The translations under genes and the position numbers were made by a program. A stretch of DNA of 64,000 nucleotides, from positions 23,074,522 through 23,138,521 of the forward strand of contig NC_034014.1 of NCBI RefSeq assembly GCF_000346465.2. Direction: 5' to 3'. The notes under the pieces were generated by a model. It was not told where the DNA came from, ran no database searches, and saw only the letters and a list, made by a program, of their open reading frames with translations. Position 1 is the first letter of the stretch; every line of letters begins with the position of its first letter. Shown one piece after another: positions 33,174 to 45,878 of the stretch. Origin of the DNA: Prunus persica (taxonomy: Eukaryota > Streptophyta > Magnoliopsida > Rosales > Rosaceae).

Positions 33174-35011
33174 ATGGAACAACAACAGATCTTGTTCTAC
33201 ACATTTCTCTCCTTTATCTCAATCCTCTTCACTATCAAGTTCTTGCTCCAAGAAAAACGACGACGTTACAAAAACCTCACACCAAGCCCACTCTCTCTCC
33301 CAATCCTCGGCCATCTCCATCTCCTAAAGATCCCCATCCATCGAACCCTCCAACGCCTCTCACAAAATCACGGCCCCGTAATCTCTCTCTGGTTCGGCTC
33401 ACAGCGTGTGGTCATAGTATCATCCTCGTCCGCAGCCCAAGAATGCTTCACCAAAAATGACGTCGTCTTAGCCAACCGTCCTAGCATGCTTATAGGCAAG
33501 CACCTAGCCTACAACAACACCACCACCGCCACGTCCCAATACGGTGACCACTGGCGCAACCTCCGCCGCATTGGGTCCACCGAGATCTTCTCAACCTCTC
33601 GGTTAAACGCATTCTTGAACGTCAGAGAGGACGAAGTCAAACACTTGCTGCTTAAACTTTCAGAAAACGTACATGATGATTTTGCGAAGGTGGAGCTCAA
33701 GTCTATGTTTTATGAGCTGACATTCAACATCATAATGAGAATGGTGGCCGGGAAGAGGTACTACGGGGAGGATGCATCGGTGGACAAAGAGGAGGCGAGG
33801 CAGTTCAGAGAGATCATGAAGGAGGTTTTTGCTTATACTGGGGTAGCGAACCCGGTTGACTTCTTGCCCGTTTTGAATTGGGTTGGGAGTGAACGTGGGT
33901 ATGAGAAGAAGGTGATGAAGCTGGCTAGGAAGACGGATGCGTTCATGCAAGGTCTCATTGATGAACACAGGAGCAAGGATAAAAATGGTAGCACAATGAT
34001 TGACCATTTGCTTTCTCTACAGGACTCACAACCTGAGTATTACAGTGACCAAATTATCAAGGGGCTTATTCTGGTTAGTCCAAAAAGTCTTTATATTTCA
34101 TGAATTTATTTTAGAACAAATGAAATTAATGAGGAGCTCTTCTTAAAACAAATGAAATTTTGATACTTGTCAAATTCCCAAAAAAAAAAAAAATTAAAGG
34201 AATTCAAAAGCAAAAAAAAAAAAATTAAAAAAGTTGATAACTGTCAAAATTCTATTTGTTTCGAAGGGCTCCTCCTCAATTTCAAAGACACATATTTTGA
34301 TATCGTGGGATACACTAAATCACATCGGGATGTTAAAAAATAACTTTCCCTAGCCACATGAAGTTTTATTTATAACACTCAAAGAATAAATATTTTCAGG
34401 ACATGGTGCTGGCGGGTACTGACACATCATCAGTGACACTAGAATGGGCCATGTCGAATTTGTTTAACCATCCGGACGTGCTAAAAAGAGCAAGAGCTGA
34501 ACTGGATGCTCAATTAGGCCAAGAACGCTTGGTGAAGGAACATGATATCTCTAAACTGCCCTATCTTCAAAGTATCATCTCAGAGACTCTTCGATTGTAC
34601 CCAGCGGCCCCAATACTACTGCCACATTTTTCAACAGATGATTGCGCTATTGGGGGATACAAAGTGCCACGCGGTACCATGGTATTGGTCAATGCATGGG
34701 CTATACATAGAGATCCAAAGTTGTGGGATGATCCTCAAAGCTTCATACCCGAGAGGTTTGGGAGTGGTTATGATTTGTCAAGCCAACTCATGCCATTTGG
34801 ATTGGGAAGAAGGTCTTGTCCAGGATCGGGCCTTGCCCAACGTACGCTGGGCTTGACGTTGGGATCATTGATACAATGCTTTGACTGGGCGAGAATTAGT
34901 GAGAAGGAAATTGATATGACAGAAGGTAAAGGCTTCACAATGCCTAAAGTTATGCCATTAGAGGTCATGTGTAAAGCACGCCCGATTATCAACAAGGTTC
35001 TGATTGTTTGA
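33174..35011 (+). CDS. cytochrome P450, CYP81E-like (array gene 4)
   Basis: Exons 33174-34073 and 34400-35011; 503 aa. Membrane anchor (about aa 8-26), EKRRR, a TPSP hinge in which the usual first Pro is Thr (NLTPSP), AGTDTS (305-310), ETLR (362-365), PERF and heme loop [11 protein letters not shown] with Cys440. Exon 2 begins with Asp (GAC) where the other four genes have Val just before MLLAG or its equivalent. The intron contains A-rich runs. Closest to gene 3. Predicted ER-anchored hydroxylase of unknown substrate; nothing disabling seen. Confidence 0.92.
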
Positions 35012-35285
35012 TCTAGAAGAACTAGTAATAATATCCACCTTTGCGAAGCATTATCATTTTGGGAATTATTTCAGTTGTATGTTTTAGGTCATAGCGAGTA
35101 TTTGATTTGGCAAGTAAATGCATCAATTGTGTCTCTATTGTATCATTTATGTATAAAACTCAAATTCAAATTGAAATGCTCTGAGATATAAAAGGTCAGA
35201 GTACTCCTATATATTTACATTATTTGCCACTAGACTAAATATAAGTTAATCCGACGATTTTCAAACATGTCATTGGAGAATTCAT
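35012..35285. other. 3' flank of CYP81 gene 4
   Basis: AT-rich 3' flank resembling that after gene 3 (GCGAAGCATTATCATT). No gene. Confidence 0.5.
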
Positions 35286-35358
35286 AATGTCTAAAACTAT
35301 GTCATTGGAAGTCATGTGTAAAGCGCGCTCCATTGTCAACAAGTTTCTGATGACTTGA
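35286..35358 (+). pseudogene. CYP81 exon-2 C-terminal relic
   Basis: Encodes only the last residues of a CYP81 ([24 protein letters not shown]), ending in TGA. It looks like an isolated duplicate of the gene 3/4 terminus, with no upstream coding sequence. Confidence 0.7.
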
Positions 35359-35599
35359 TCTACAATTTAGGATTATGGTAAAGGAAATAAGATAATAAAT
35401 AATTAGAATATTCAACATATTTATTCAAAGAATAATAAAGACAAGTGCGTCACTTTAATACATATTTTCACTTTTCAGATAAGTTTTTTCTCTTATATTT
35501 TTAACAAAGAAATGGGAGCCATGCTAATTCGGAAGACATTTTGCCAAAATTTCAACTTTCAGATAAAATTTATATATATATATATATTCCCTTCAATTA

Positions 35600-35893
35600 C
35601 GTGGGCCATACATAGAGATCCAGAGTTATGGAGTGATCCTGAAAGCTTCAAGCCTGAGAGATATTTACTCTATTTTTACAACAAATTCTGATCTTGCTAG
35701 TGGAGACATGTCGTACAAGCTCATGCCATTTGGACTGGGAAGAAGGTCTTTCATACAATGCTTTGAGTGGGAGAGAGTGGGTGAAGAAGAGGTTGATATG
35801 ACCGATGGTAAAGGGCTTACAATGCCTAAGGATGTGCCATTAAGGGCTATGTGTAAAGCACGCCCCATCATAGACAAACTTATGAGATCTTGA
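35600..35893 (+). pseudogene. CYP81 exon-2 relic lacking the heme cysteine
   Basis: Begins at [20 protein letters not shown], is scrambled by an insertion around 35660-35700, and continues [15 protein letters not shown]. It then jumps directly to [10 protein letters not shown], so the CPG...LTLGS segment with the heme-ligand cysteine is deleted. The C-terminus ([11 protein letters not shown]) is intact to the stop. It cannot encode an active P450. Confidence 0.85.
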
Positions 35894-36963
35894 TCTATCC
35901 ATAAGATATTTAGAGACAGGGAAACTGCAAGACATGATTGGAGTGTTGTAATTCATGGATATTATTTTAACTATTTTATTTTAACTATTTTATCATGTGA
36001 GCAACGAAATCTATCGCACATAGAGTCAAATATAATTTAGGGCTTGTCTAATATAGGTCCCTACAATTTCTATTTCCTAAATATATACCCATCATTCTAT
36101 AAATCTATGTATAAAACCCAATTTCAAACTTAAATGACCAGTATGATATAAGAGGTCGTAGTATTCCTATGTTTGTACATCATTGCTATCATACTTCATA
36201 TTTTATTTATAATTTATTCCAAGCATTTCATTAATTGCTATAATTGTAATTCAAACTCCCTATTAATAGCATATCAATCACCCCATTTCTTTTGGTTGCC
36301 ATTCCCTCTAACATATGGCCCCTTAAAGTTGCAAAAAAAAAAAATGTAAATTACATATCCAATAATGCACATAAGAAAAATATAAATATAAATATATACG
36401 TATAAAAATATAGGTATATTATTTACCCAAAAAAATTAACAAAAATAGGTCAATTACTTTGTAATTGAAATTTTCGTACATTTTTCATAAATTAAAAATA
36501 TGAACACAATAATTTATAGAAAATAGGTACGTTGTATAATTGAAATTTATGCACATTTTTTATAAAAAATAAGTTCATTATACTAGGTAAATTGTTTTAC
36601 TAGGTATACATTATTAGAGAAAAAAAAAGGTACATTATTTCGAGATAAAAATCGGTTCATTAAACTAGGTAAATTGTTTTACTAGGTACATTATTAGAGA
36701 AAAAAAAAAGGTTCATTATACTAGGTACATCATTAGAGAAAAAAAAAAATAGGTACATTATTTCGAGAGAAAAAGTAGGCTCATTTTAAAAAAATTGTTT
36801 TCATAAAACAAACAATAAAAAGATGATCAAATTATTTTTCATAAAACAAGTAATAAAGAAAAAAATAGGTACAATATTTGGAGAAAAAATAGGTTCATTA
36901 AAAAAATATTTTAAAAACAAAACAATAAATAGATTATGAAATTATTTTTCAACATAATTAGAA
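35894..36963. repeat. AT-rich intergenic region with degenerate short repeats
   Basis: 36330-36960 contains many imperfect repeats of the form TAGGTACATTATTNGAGAAAAAA and GGTTCATTATACTAGG. No gene. Confidence 0.55.
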
Positions 36964-37251
36964 CTAGCCTCTCTGCACGCGCTTCCGCGCTTGCGAGAGG
37001 TTTTTTAAAAAAAATAAGTAAATTTATTTTAGAATTAAAAAAGATAATGGGTAGTTGTGTTCCATAAAAATAGGATCCATTATCTGCTTTTTCTTTTTCT
37101 TTTAATTTTTTTATATATGAAAAAGTGTGAATTTATCATATTATCCTCATTTAATTAATAATTTGAATTCTTAATGTTTGCATTAACCAAGGGCATTTTC
37201 TGGTATTTTGAATGTTTCACCATTCTCTGCCTTTTGCTTTATATATATAGA
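36964..37251 (-). mobile_element. small non-autonomous Helitron
   Basis: On the minus strand it begins TCTATATATATAAAGC after an A and ends with the hairpin GCAAGCGCGGAAGCGCGTGC, then GGCTAG, before a T. These are canonical Helitron ends (A|TC...CTAG|T, 3' hairpin). 288 bp; no coding capacity. Confidence 0.8.
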
Positions 37252-38345
37252 TGTACACTATTATTCAAAAAACTATAATAAAAAAGAATATTGGCTGTAT
37301 AATTCAAAAAAACAAAACAACATTAATTCCTAAATTAATATTGAATTTAAATTATTAATACTTTAAATAGATTACTAGTCATAATTCATAGAAGGAATAA
37401 TTCAAAAATAGATTACTAATACTTTAATGTGAAATTTAATATTTAATTTCAAATAAGTTTCTAAATTAGTTCCTACATCCATTACAACTATTTAGAGATA
37501 TTTCTAAATTCAAAGGGTGTCATTAGTTACACCCCCCTCATAACACATTAACTTATAAATAGGGGTAGTTTTGGAATCTGAAAAATATAATAAATCAGAT
37601 TTTAAGTTATATTAGGTAACTTGCTTAGTTGAATCCTAGTCATCGGATATTATTTGAAAAATTTGAGAATTTTAAATAGAATACTAAAGAAAAGAGTTGT
37701 AGGTGATTTAAAATGAATTTTATGGGTCTAAGCTATATTTACCATATAATTTATAATTATTATTAATGGACGTGGAGAGAGAGGAAATTTGAACTTTCCA
37801 AGATTAAGCAGAGAGGTCACTACTAATTGCTAGATGAGGAGCCACATATTGCTTTTAGCACTACTACCACGGGCAATTGGGTGTGCAAGATCCAATTCAA
37901 TATGCACAAACTGAACGATTCAATTTTAATCGGTTTTGATGATTTGACGGATTGAATTGGATGCCTAATTTTCAAAACCGACGTAATTTGATTGGATGGT
38001 GGATTTGTTTATGAGGATCCAATCAAATCAAATCCAATGTAGTTAGTTTCATGCTTATTTTACTCATTAGGTAATTTTCATTAAAAAGTTTTTTTTATTC
38101 TGTATATAATGAAAGAAACCTTAATAACCTTCCGATTCAATGCAGAGCTATTACTGAATTATTGGACTGCACCCATAATTATAACCCCTTAATATATCCC
38201 CTCATTATGGAAACTTCCGTGTCATTCACTAGTTTGGTTTCCGGTCTATCGGGGATGGACTCATGTTTTGACAAACTGGGGCCTGGGCTATGATTTTTTT
38301 AATTCTTACAATTAGTATAAATTAAGGTTTAGCCCAAGCCCAAAT
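37252..38345. other. AT-rich intergenic region
   Basis: No gene seen. Contains a weak inverted phrase around the A/T-rich 37300-37450 and ordinary AT-rich sequence. 38160-38345 (CCCAAGCCC) probably belongs to the old target site of the next element. Confidence 0.4.
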
Positions 38346-41264
38346 TCTATATATACTAAAACCCAATGCAACTAAACACTGTAGCTAAGCATAGTGTAAT
38401 GACGGAAATGCCCCTCATTTTGCTGCTGTTTTTGTTTTGTTTTTTCTTCATCACAGTAAATTGACGAAATTGCCCTTGACTAAACAGCTCCTTCTGTTTC
38501 CGTTTTTGCCCTTTCTCCTTCGTTGATAACCCTTCGTCCGCTCACAGAAGCCCCCATTTCCAGTTCGTTTCGAACCAGCTGGTTGGGGGCAGCCATGGAA
38601 GATCTGCACATGGATGGGGAGCCGTCGATCTTTGTTTGGGAGGTGCGCTGCAAATCCAGCCGTCCTTTTGCTCTTCGTCTGAGAGATTTCTGGTGGGAAG
38701 ATTTTTCATCCTTTCTACAGCCTTCCACTCAGACTTCCATCTCTCTTGCTTTCGAATTTCTGCATCCTTTGTCTTCCGGGATGCATCCCATTTTCATTTC
38801 ATGAATTTTATTGTTGGCTGGGAGATTTTTCGTTTTTTGAAATAGAAACAGGGTTTGCATTTCTCCCCTATTAATTTTGAGATTTTTCATTCCCCCTGTC
38901 GGCTACCTCTACATCCTTCTCACAGGCACTTCTATCATAGATTGTGACTTTGAACTATGATTCACCATCATAACGGAAAACCAGGAAATTCCCAACTTCT
39001 AAATGATGATCCTTCACAAAACCCTGTCAACCCTTAGAGAAGAACAAGCCATTCTCTCTCTTCTTCCAATTCCACAGCCCTCCCTTTCCCACTTGGGCCT
39101 CTAAGAGAACATTTGTGAAGTGATCCTCCGTTGAAGTTCTTGATAAACACCGGTGATATATGCTGCAAAATTCAATAGCCTTTGAATTGAACATCCTATG
39201 ATGGGATTGAACATGCTTTTGAATTGGTAATGGCAGGTGACTCTTTGTGTATGAAGAAAGGCTTGCGATTGCCCTTGCTGCTGTTGTGGGACAGAGCCAG
39301 TGTATATGTACAGAAGTTGTGGTATACAATGTTCTCTTTCCCTCTCTTTAATTTCAGTTTTTTTTTCTTTTAATAGAATTTCGTCAAATATTTTGGTTCT
39401 GGATTTTTTGTGTTGAAGAAATTTACAATAAAGATATTTTATGACGTTCTGTGTTCGTAAATTATATAGGTTCTGCTGTATGCTAAATTTGCAGCATCAA
39501 TGTTTTAGACAATTAAGGCATAGTGATTATCATCCATAGTTTTGACTTTGGTTTTTTCTTTTTATTCCCTAGAAATTAATTTTAGTGAGAAATTTGGATT
39601 TCTATTTCAGAAGGTTTGTTCTCTTCAGTTTTGCATCTCCTCAACTTTTTAATGGATTAATGATTTGCTGATGGGTTTCTAAGCATATTGTCAAAATCTT
39701 TGATTCCTTAACCAAATTGATTACGCTGCTGTGATAATCTGTTGTAGTCAATATTGTTGTTGTGGGAAAGTAAGCATGCCAATTTCAACAATTTGTAATG
39801 ATCTTGCTGCTGTAATGGGTTGTTAATTTGTTGTTGTAATGATAGGATTAGATGATTACAATATCTTGGACATGGTTTTTTTTTGTTTGTTGTAAAATAA
39901 AACATAAGCAGAAAACCATGTTTAACAAACATCAATTTCTAGGGTTAGGGTTTTCGTTTTATTCTCAAATGATTTGATGGGCAACACGATTTGTTCAGGA
40001 TGACTCTGCATATATATACACTAAAACCCAATGCAACTAAACACTGTAGCTAAGCACAGTGAAATGACGAAACTGCCTTCTATTTTTACTGTTTTTCGAA
40101 CTCATTTTTCTCATCAGCACAGTGAAATTACGATTTTACCCTTGGTTAATTGCTTTGTGTTTTCCCCGTTTTGCCCCCCTCTCCTTCGATTGTAACGGCT
40201 TGCCTTTCGTTCTATCAGATGCTGGGTTCGCTTCTAACCAGGTTGGTTGGCCTGGTTGCGGGGCAATGATGGAAGAGGTCGGTCTACTGTTGGAGATTAT
40301 CTGGAGGCTTCGATTTTTATAGGAGTGGCGTGCGTTGGTCTTCTTCTTCAAATCGAACTCCAGCTTTCTCTCTGTTTCAGTCTCTTTCTCTCACTGATCT
40401 GTAAGTGAATTTTGCTTCATCTTTCCATTCGATTTTTGTTGCTTTTCTTTTTCATTTTTGTTATTACTAATATCTTGGATCTTATTTGATTAAACTATAA
40501 GACCTGTTTTAATTTGCTGCCCTAAAAGTCCAAATCCCTAATTTTCCTCATAGTGGGTCTGTGTTATTGATTTGCAAATTTTATCCAAATACTGAAATTG
40601 ATTTGATTGTGTTATCATTTTGATGAAATCATGTTAAACAATTTAGTTATTAGAATACTATATGATTGCTTTTGATAAGGTTTTCTGTTTGGTTATTAAA
40701 AATTAGTTGGTAAACCCTGAAAATCGGTATTTGGATATGCCGGTTCTTTTGTTACAGGGTTTAGGATAGCTCTGTTTTGGTAAGCAGGATATGCTGCTAT
40801 TTGGGTTGCTCTGTTTAAAGATATGTTCGTTCTTTTACTACATGGTTTTAATTCAAATTCGTTCTTATACTGGTTTATGGGACTGGGGATTTGAATTTGA
40901 TAATTTTTGTTTTGGTAGGGGAAAGAAAATTTGGGAGTGTGATTCTAGGAACTGATTGCAATGTTTTAGCATAGTTGACTTGAAGAAGACTGGTTTGGGA
41001 AATATGTGGGATTTGAAAATCTGACTTCTAAATTGGAATTATGTTTGTGGACATTAGTGATGACGAGAAAGAATTCAGAAAAGTTAAAATTCAGAATTTT
41101 TTTGTTTGTGGGTTTGATTTACCAAGCAGATTTTTGCGTTGAATGGAAACTTATTGAAAACTAAAAAAGTTTGTATATCTTAATTTCAAAATGCAGAGTT
41201 TGGTTCTTTTGTTTTTTTTCCTTTTCATGGGCTAATAATTTGGCCATGCTTCTACTCTTTGCAG

Positions 41265-41557
41265 TTGCTAGGGACTGGAATGGATACGCAGGATACATCT
41301 CCTTCAATGTTGCTATTCTTTGACAAGGAAAGATTTATATTTAATGCTGGAGAGGTAAGGAACTCAATTACATACATTTACATCTGGTTAGTTTTGTAAT
41401 ATTAAAAGTAAGGTGATGATTCAATTATTGTCTATGAAATAGTAATTAGATATCAATGATAAACCTGTTGTTAAGTAATATAGTGTCTCCTACTTTGCAA
41501 CTCTCACTACAGGGATTGCAACGGTTCTGCACAGAGCATAAGATTAAGTTATCATAG
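41265..41557 (+). pseudogene. captured tRNase Z (ELAC2-type) exon fragments
   Basis: 41265-41354 encodes LLGTGMDTQDTSPSMLLFFD then KERFIFNAGE, flanked by AG and GT. 41513-41557 encodes GLQRFCTEHKIKLS followed by TAG. This matches the N-terminal part of the metallo-beta-lactamase domain of long-form tRNase Z, the enzyme that trims tRNA 3' trailers in nucleus and organelles. Two successive exons with intron-like sequence between them were retained, so the capture was at DNA level. The terminal codon, expected Lys (AAG), is TAG, and the HxHxDH metal site is absent. Non-functional fragment. Confidence 0.8.
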
Positions 41558-41921
41558 GTATAAGATATCTGAGATCCTTACCCATTAGGTAGTTAAGACC
41601 AAAAGTGGGGCTCTATATATACGCCTGGTGGTTAGCAAGAGAGAGTGAGTGGTTTTAAAGGGTGTCAATGGCCTTTGAATTTTACTTAAATAAGATTAAA
41701 GTTATGTGCTTTCAAGTATTTGTGAGCTCTCTGTATCTGGGTTTTGAGCAAAATGACTTTATTGATAAAGCTTTGATTTGCAGTGTATATTAATGGAGTA
41801 ATAGGAACTGCTGACTGATGCAGTTTTGCATGTCCTTGGTTAATGCATTTATGTTTGCTCTACACAGATGATAAATTTTTTGGAGAAATGGAGACTTAAG
41901 GAGAGAAGTTATGGATCTGAT

Positions 41922-41944
41922 AAGGGTTTAGGGTTTAGGGTTTA
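41922..41944 (+). repeat. short interstitial telomere-like repeat
   Basis: Three AGGGTTT units. Such telo-box runs are common in plant promoters and introns; here it lies in the Helitron-like segment. Confidence 0.8.
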
Positions 41945-43603
41945 CTATCTCTAATTTTTGGATCCAAATGAATTTCTTTGATTACATATGCTGTTTCTCC
42001 AAAGCACCAATGAATAAAGCATTTAGATTTGATGGGTTTGATGTGAATGGTATGAGGTTTGATGTGAATGGTATGAATCTCTCTCTCATTTTGGTTTGGG
42101 ATTTTTGATTTATTTGTGAATTAATTTTGTTGGGTTCAATGAAATTATCAGCCAGCTGCAGTTGACTTGGTGTAAATCACGTATTTGGTCTACTTAAGTT
42201 CTTTATCGTTTCTGCCCAAAAAAAAAAGTTTTTTATGGTAATTTATGAAGCATTTTGATTCTGTTTTCTGGCGTTTTCCTTTGTTTCTCCAACTAATAGA
42301 TGTAGGGGTTTTCTTTTATTTTTGGTTCACCAAATGGTTTTCATCTATTCTGATTTTCTAATTTTTTATATGAGATGTGCAGTTGTTGCGGCTCTTAATC
42401 CTTCAATCTTCTCCATCTTACTTCGAAAGTTCACATTACTTTGGTTGTTTTTGGGTCTTTCTGTTAACTACTTTGAACATGCATTTTAAGTTCAATTTTT
42501 GTCGGCTTGGCATTTCCCTTTTTTAAGAATCTATTTCAATGAAGGCATTCAAGTTATATTACTCAGTTAGTTGGAGTTTACAGCAAAACATTCCATTTGA
42601 GTTCATTAAATGTCAAACTGCATGAAATAAGTAAGATTCATGGTTTTAAAAAAATGGGACAAGGTTTTGCAATCATTAAGGATCTTATTGTTATTGGAAT
42701 AGCTCCAAGAGATCAAGGTTCCAAAAAGGAGTAACATACATTTGGAAAGGTGTTCACCCATGATCCTACGGCTGTGTCTGCAATTTTTGTTGGCCTGGCA
42801 TTTCCCTTTTTTCTAATCATGCCTACCAAATGATTGTTCTGATATGAGGATTAAGGGTGCAATAAATTATTTTTTTTATACCACTGAAGTTGGGATTTTT
42901 GAAGAAAAATATCTATATCTTCGTTTTGCAGTTTCAACCATTTTGGATTTCTAACTGTCTTTATGAAGATGTTGATTCTTTCTTATATTCATGTCACAAA
43001 TTAGTGGCATGCTCCTCAAGAGTTTTTTTTTTTCATTATTATTTTACGTGCCTATTCTCCTTGAATATTTAAGCTCAAAATAGTTAAACTGCCATCTGAA
43101 ATTTTATTAATTGAGTTGTGTGTTTTCTGGATATTGTTAGCAAAGTAAAACAAATGAACAAATTTCCTTTTCTCTCCATCTCTGCTTTCGCTTACCTAAA
43201 TTGCATTTTTTTTTTTTGGCATCCACATATTGTTTCACTTTAGTTTATGATTTTTTAAAGCATGAACATGATGAACATGACTTGCAAGACACCCTGCACT
43301 TCCTTTTTTTTCTTAGATAACGCTCTGATTTCAGTTCTGGGTTTCATGAATGTCTAATCATGTTTTCCTTTGTACTTGGATTTTGCTGTGCATTTCATAT
43401 TAGTTTTTAGTTGTATGGATTCAATTTAAGTTTCATGCTTCATGATGTGTAATGTTAGAATTCTTTTGTAGTTAGACTGTTAGAATCCTGAAATTTAAGT
43501 ATTTGCTTAAAGTTGGTTGGTTGGTTGTATTTTGAGGCTATGTAATTATGTGGTTGTTGTATTTCATTCTAATTACTGTTTATTTTATTATTATTTTTTT
43601 CAG

Positions 43604-44557
43604 TATGAATCACAGTTAGGCAGTCATCCAATTGCTTCAGGTATGACTTATGAAAATTAAAAAGTTATTCAAATCTACATGTTGTATTGAAACTTTGGAA
43701 TTTTATCTCAACAGATTCAATTGTCTCTCACCTCTCTGACGTATAAGCAATCACTGAAGCAAAGAAGCGAAGATAACTTTCAGGTTAATGTTTCTTCATT
43801 TTGATTTATTGACTTTTTCTTTTTTCGTTTGTGTTGCCTCAAAATTCCTTCACAAAATTCGACTTGCCTCTACTACTACGTGTTTCCTGCTCTCTTCCTT
43901 ATGTTGTTTTCCCCCTGATTTAATCTCAGGCTTCCATGAAATTTTGATTGTTTCAGGTGAGCTTGGGTACGAAATCCAAATACGAGAAGCAGTCGTTCGC
44001 CCAAATTGTTTAACCATTCTTCGCTTTAAAGGTATATTCATGATTGCCTCTCTATTCCGTATACTCTCTACTATTTTTTTGGGTACTGATTTCTTTATTT
44101 TTGTAATGTTTGTTTGCTCATCATTTCTGCATTTTCATGTTTGTATTTTTCTTTTCTTCCACAACCTTTTCCTTTAGATGAACATAGAATTTAAAATATG
44201 TTTACTTTCATATTATTCATATCTTAAAAGTAAAGAAAAACATTGAGTTCTTATTTAATTTCGTTATTTTGTGTTTCTTCGATTGGAAAACCATTTATAA
44301 CTTTCTTATTAAAATGTAAAATTATATTATTCCTATTTATACATAATTAGATGTTTATGATTATTGTCATAACTCAATTTTCCCCATTCATCAACATTAA
44401 CACTTGCTATTTTCCCACTTTTTTATAACAGAGTCAAGACCTCCATCAAAGAGAAGAAAAGTCATGAAGAAATTGCAAAACAAAGCCCAACGAATTAAAC
44501 GTGCTGCTCAAAACTATTCAAATTTTGCTATTTTAATAGCTCCTTCCCACTATTAAC
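43604..44557 (+). pseudogene. exon-like segments of an unrecognised captured gene
   Basis: Four stretches bounded by AG/GT: 43604-43640, about 43714-43783, 43957-44031 and 44432-44557. The last ends in a stop and encodes a basic stretch (PPSKRRKVMKKLQNKAQRIK). Frames shift between segments, so no continuous product is made. I do not recognise the parent gene. Confidence 0.35.
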
Positions 44558-44753
44558 ATCTCAATGTATATACAAACATGTGTACTATTTTAACATAACA
44601 AGTAGCCTGTAAAATATGTGATTTCCTTTTTTTTCACTTATACTTCCTTAGTTAAGCATAATGCTACGAGTTAAATCTCATTGTATATATAAACAATTTT
44701 ATTTTGTCTACGTAATTTCAAAACCCGCAGCATCGCGCGGGCTTTATTGCTAG

Positions 44754-45672
44754 TAACCCCTAAAGGTAAGTTTAACCCAGTTCATATTGAAATTTTGGAT
44801 CCGTCCGTGGACACTGTTGCATGCCATGCAAGCCTTGTGTGATCACGTATTGGCTGACGCATGCATTTTTTTATAATATATATTCCACGCACTCCCTTGC
44901 TTATATGTTAAAAAGAGAGAGGGCCCTCTATGATTGTGGAAGATGTCAAAGTCCTTGTGAGGAAGAAAAGTGGAAATAAAATAAAATGTTGTAGATTCAA
45001 AGTTTCACACACTTTATCCGTTTGCTAGAAATTGAATCCACATCTTATGTTACCCGCATCAAATAACTTTCCCCAATTTTTAATTAAATTATTTATTTAG
45101 AAATTCCAATAACTAACTTTTTGTTAAAGAGAATAATTTGGTATTAATATCACTTTTCATATTCAGAAATTATTGCATGGTATTATAATAATACGATAAT
45201 ATAATCATGTTATATCCTCTTCTGGCAGGCTGGGTGTCATGAGGAGAAATATAATTTTTTTGTTTTTGTTTTGGGTGGTTGGTGATTTTTAAACGTATCC
45301 ATTGCCTCTCAGTTATTATTGAATTTATCTACTTAAACTGACCAAGTTCCAACGATGAAAATAGACCTTTAGCAAAATTTTAATTTTTTTAAATTTTAAA
45401 AAAAAAATCAAAGAAGTCCTTGCTTGAATTTCGAAGCTCATTTTCTTAGGTGTTAAATTTTGAGGTATTTAGTTATATACTCATTCTTAGTACTAGTGAT
45501 ATAAATAAACTCTATACCATTTAATTTCTATAAATAAATCTAAAAAAACCCAAAAACAGGATAGCTGACTCCCTTACATATGTGTAACCCAAATAAAAAA
45601 AGGAGTAGAAATACAATAAATGTTGTTGATTCAAAAGTTCAAACACATTATCAATTTGTGAGAAATTGAATC
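44754..45672 (+). repeat. CYP81-unit upstream block before gene 5
   Basis: Contains GATCACGTATTGGCTGACGC at about 44841-44866 and two degenerate copies of a segment (CACTCCCTT...GTAGATTCAAAG, near 44890 and 45575). A third copy, near 49960, lies beyond the copia insertion. No gene. Confidence 0.6.
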
Positions 45673-45868
45673 TGTAAAATAATATCTCGTATATTTTGTG
45701 TGTTTGCAATACAGAATAAGGCCAATATATAAAGCCAACAAGACTACCTAAGGAAGGTAATTTAAATCCTAAGTTAAGGGCACTAATTTGTACAAGCCTT
45801 AACAGAGAAGTTGACTATTCCTATACAAGGTAACAAATAATATATTTTGTAATCTTTCCATATCTTCA
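45673..45868 (-). repeat. copia 3' LTR
   Basis: 196 bp; appears identical to 49605-49800. It is the 3' LTR because the element reads leftward. Confidence 0.95.
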
Positions 45869-45878
45869 ATATTCCCCC

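Larger units (their letters stand above)
38346..44753 (+). mobile_element. large Helitron-like segment with captured gene fragments
   Basis: The 3' end is canonical: hairpin CCCGCAGCATCGCGCGGG (44724-44741) then CTAG at 44750-44753 and T. Two related 5' ends occur, at 38346 (TCTATATATACTAAAACCCA) and near 40005 (with TATATATACACTAAAACCC at 40011). Both are followed by similar sequence (AACACTGTAGCTAAGCA), so two elements are nested or fused. Neither 5' end is preceded by the expected A. No Rep/helicase was recognised. The interior carries exon-like pieces bounded by splice sites, including tRNase Z sequence. Confidence 0.65.

Noticed and set aside
38480..39329. several 70-100 codon reading frames on both strands
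   Set aside because: No recognisable domains, inside the Helitron-like segment; treated as chance frames or unidentifiable captured DNA.
41922..41944. evidence of a telomere fusion
   Set aside because: Only three units; ordinary telo-box length.
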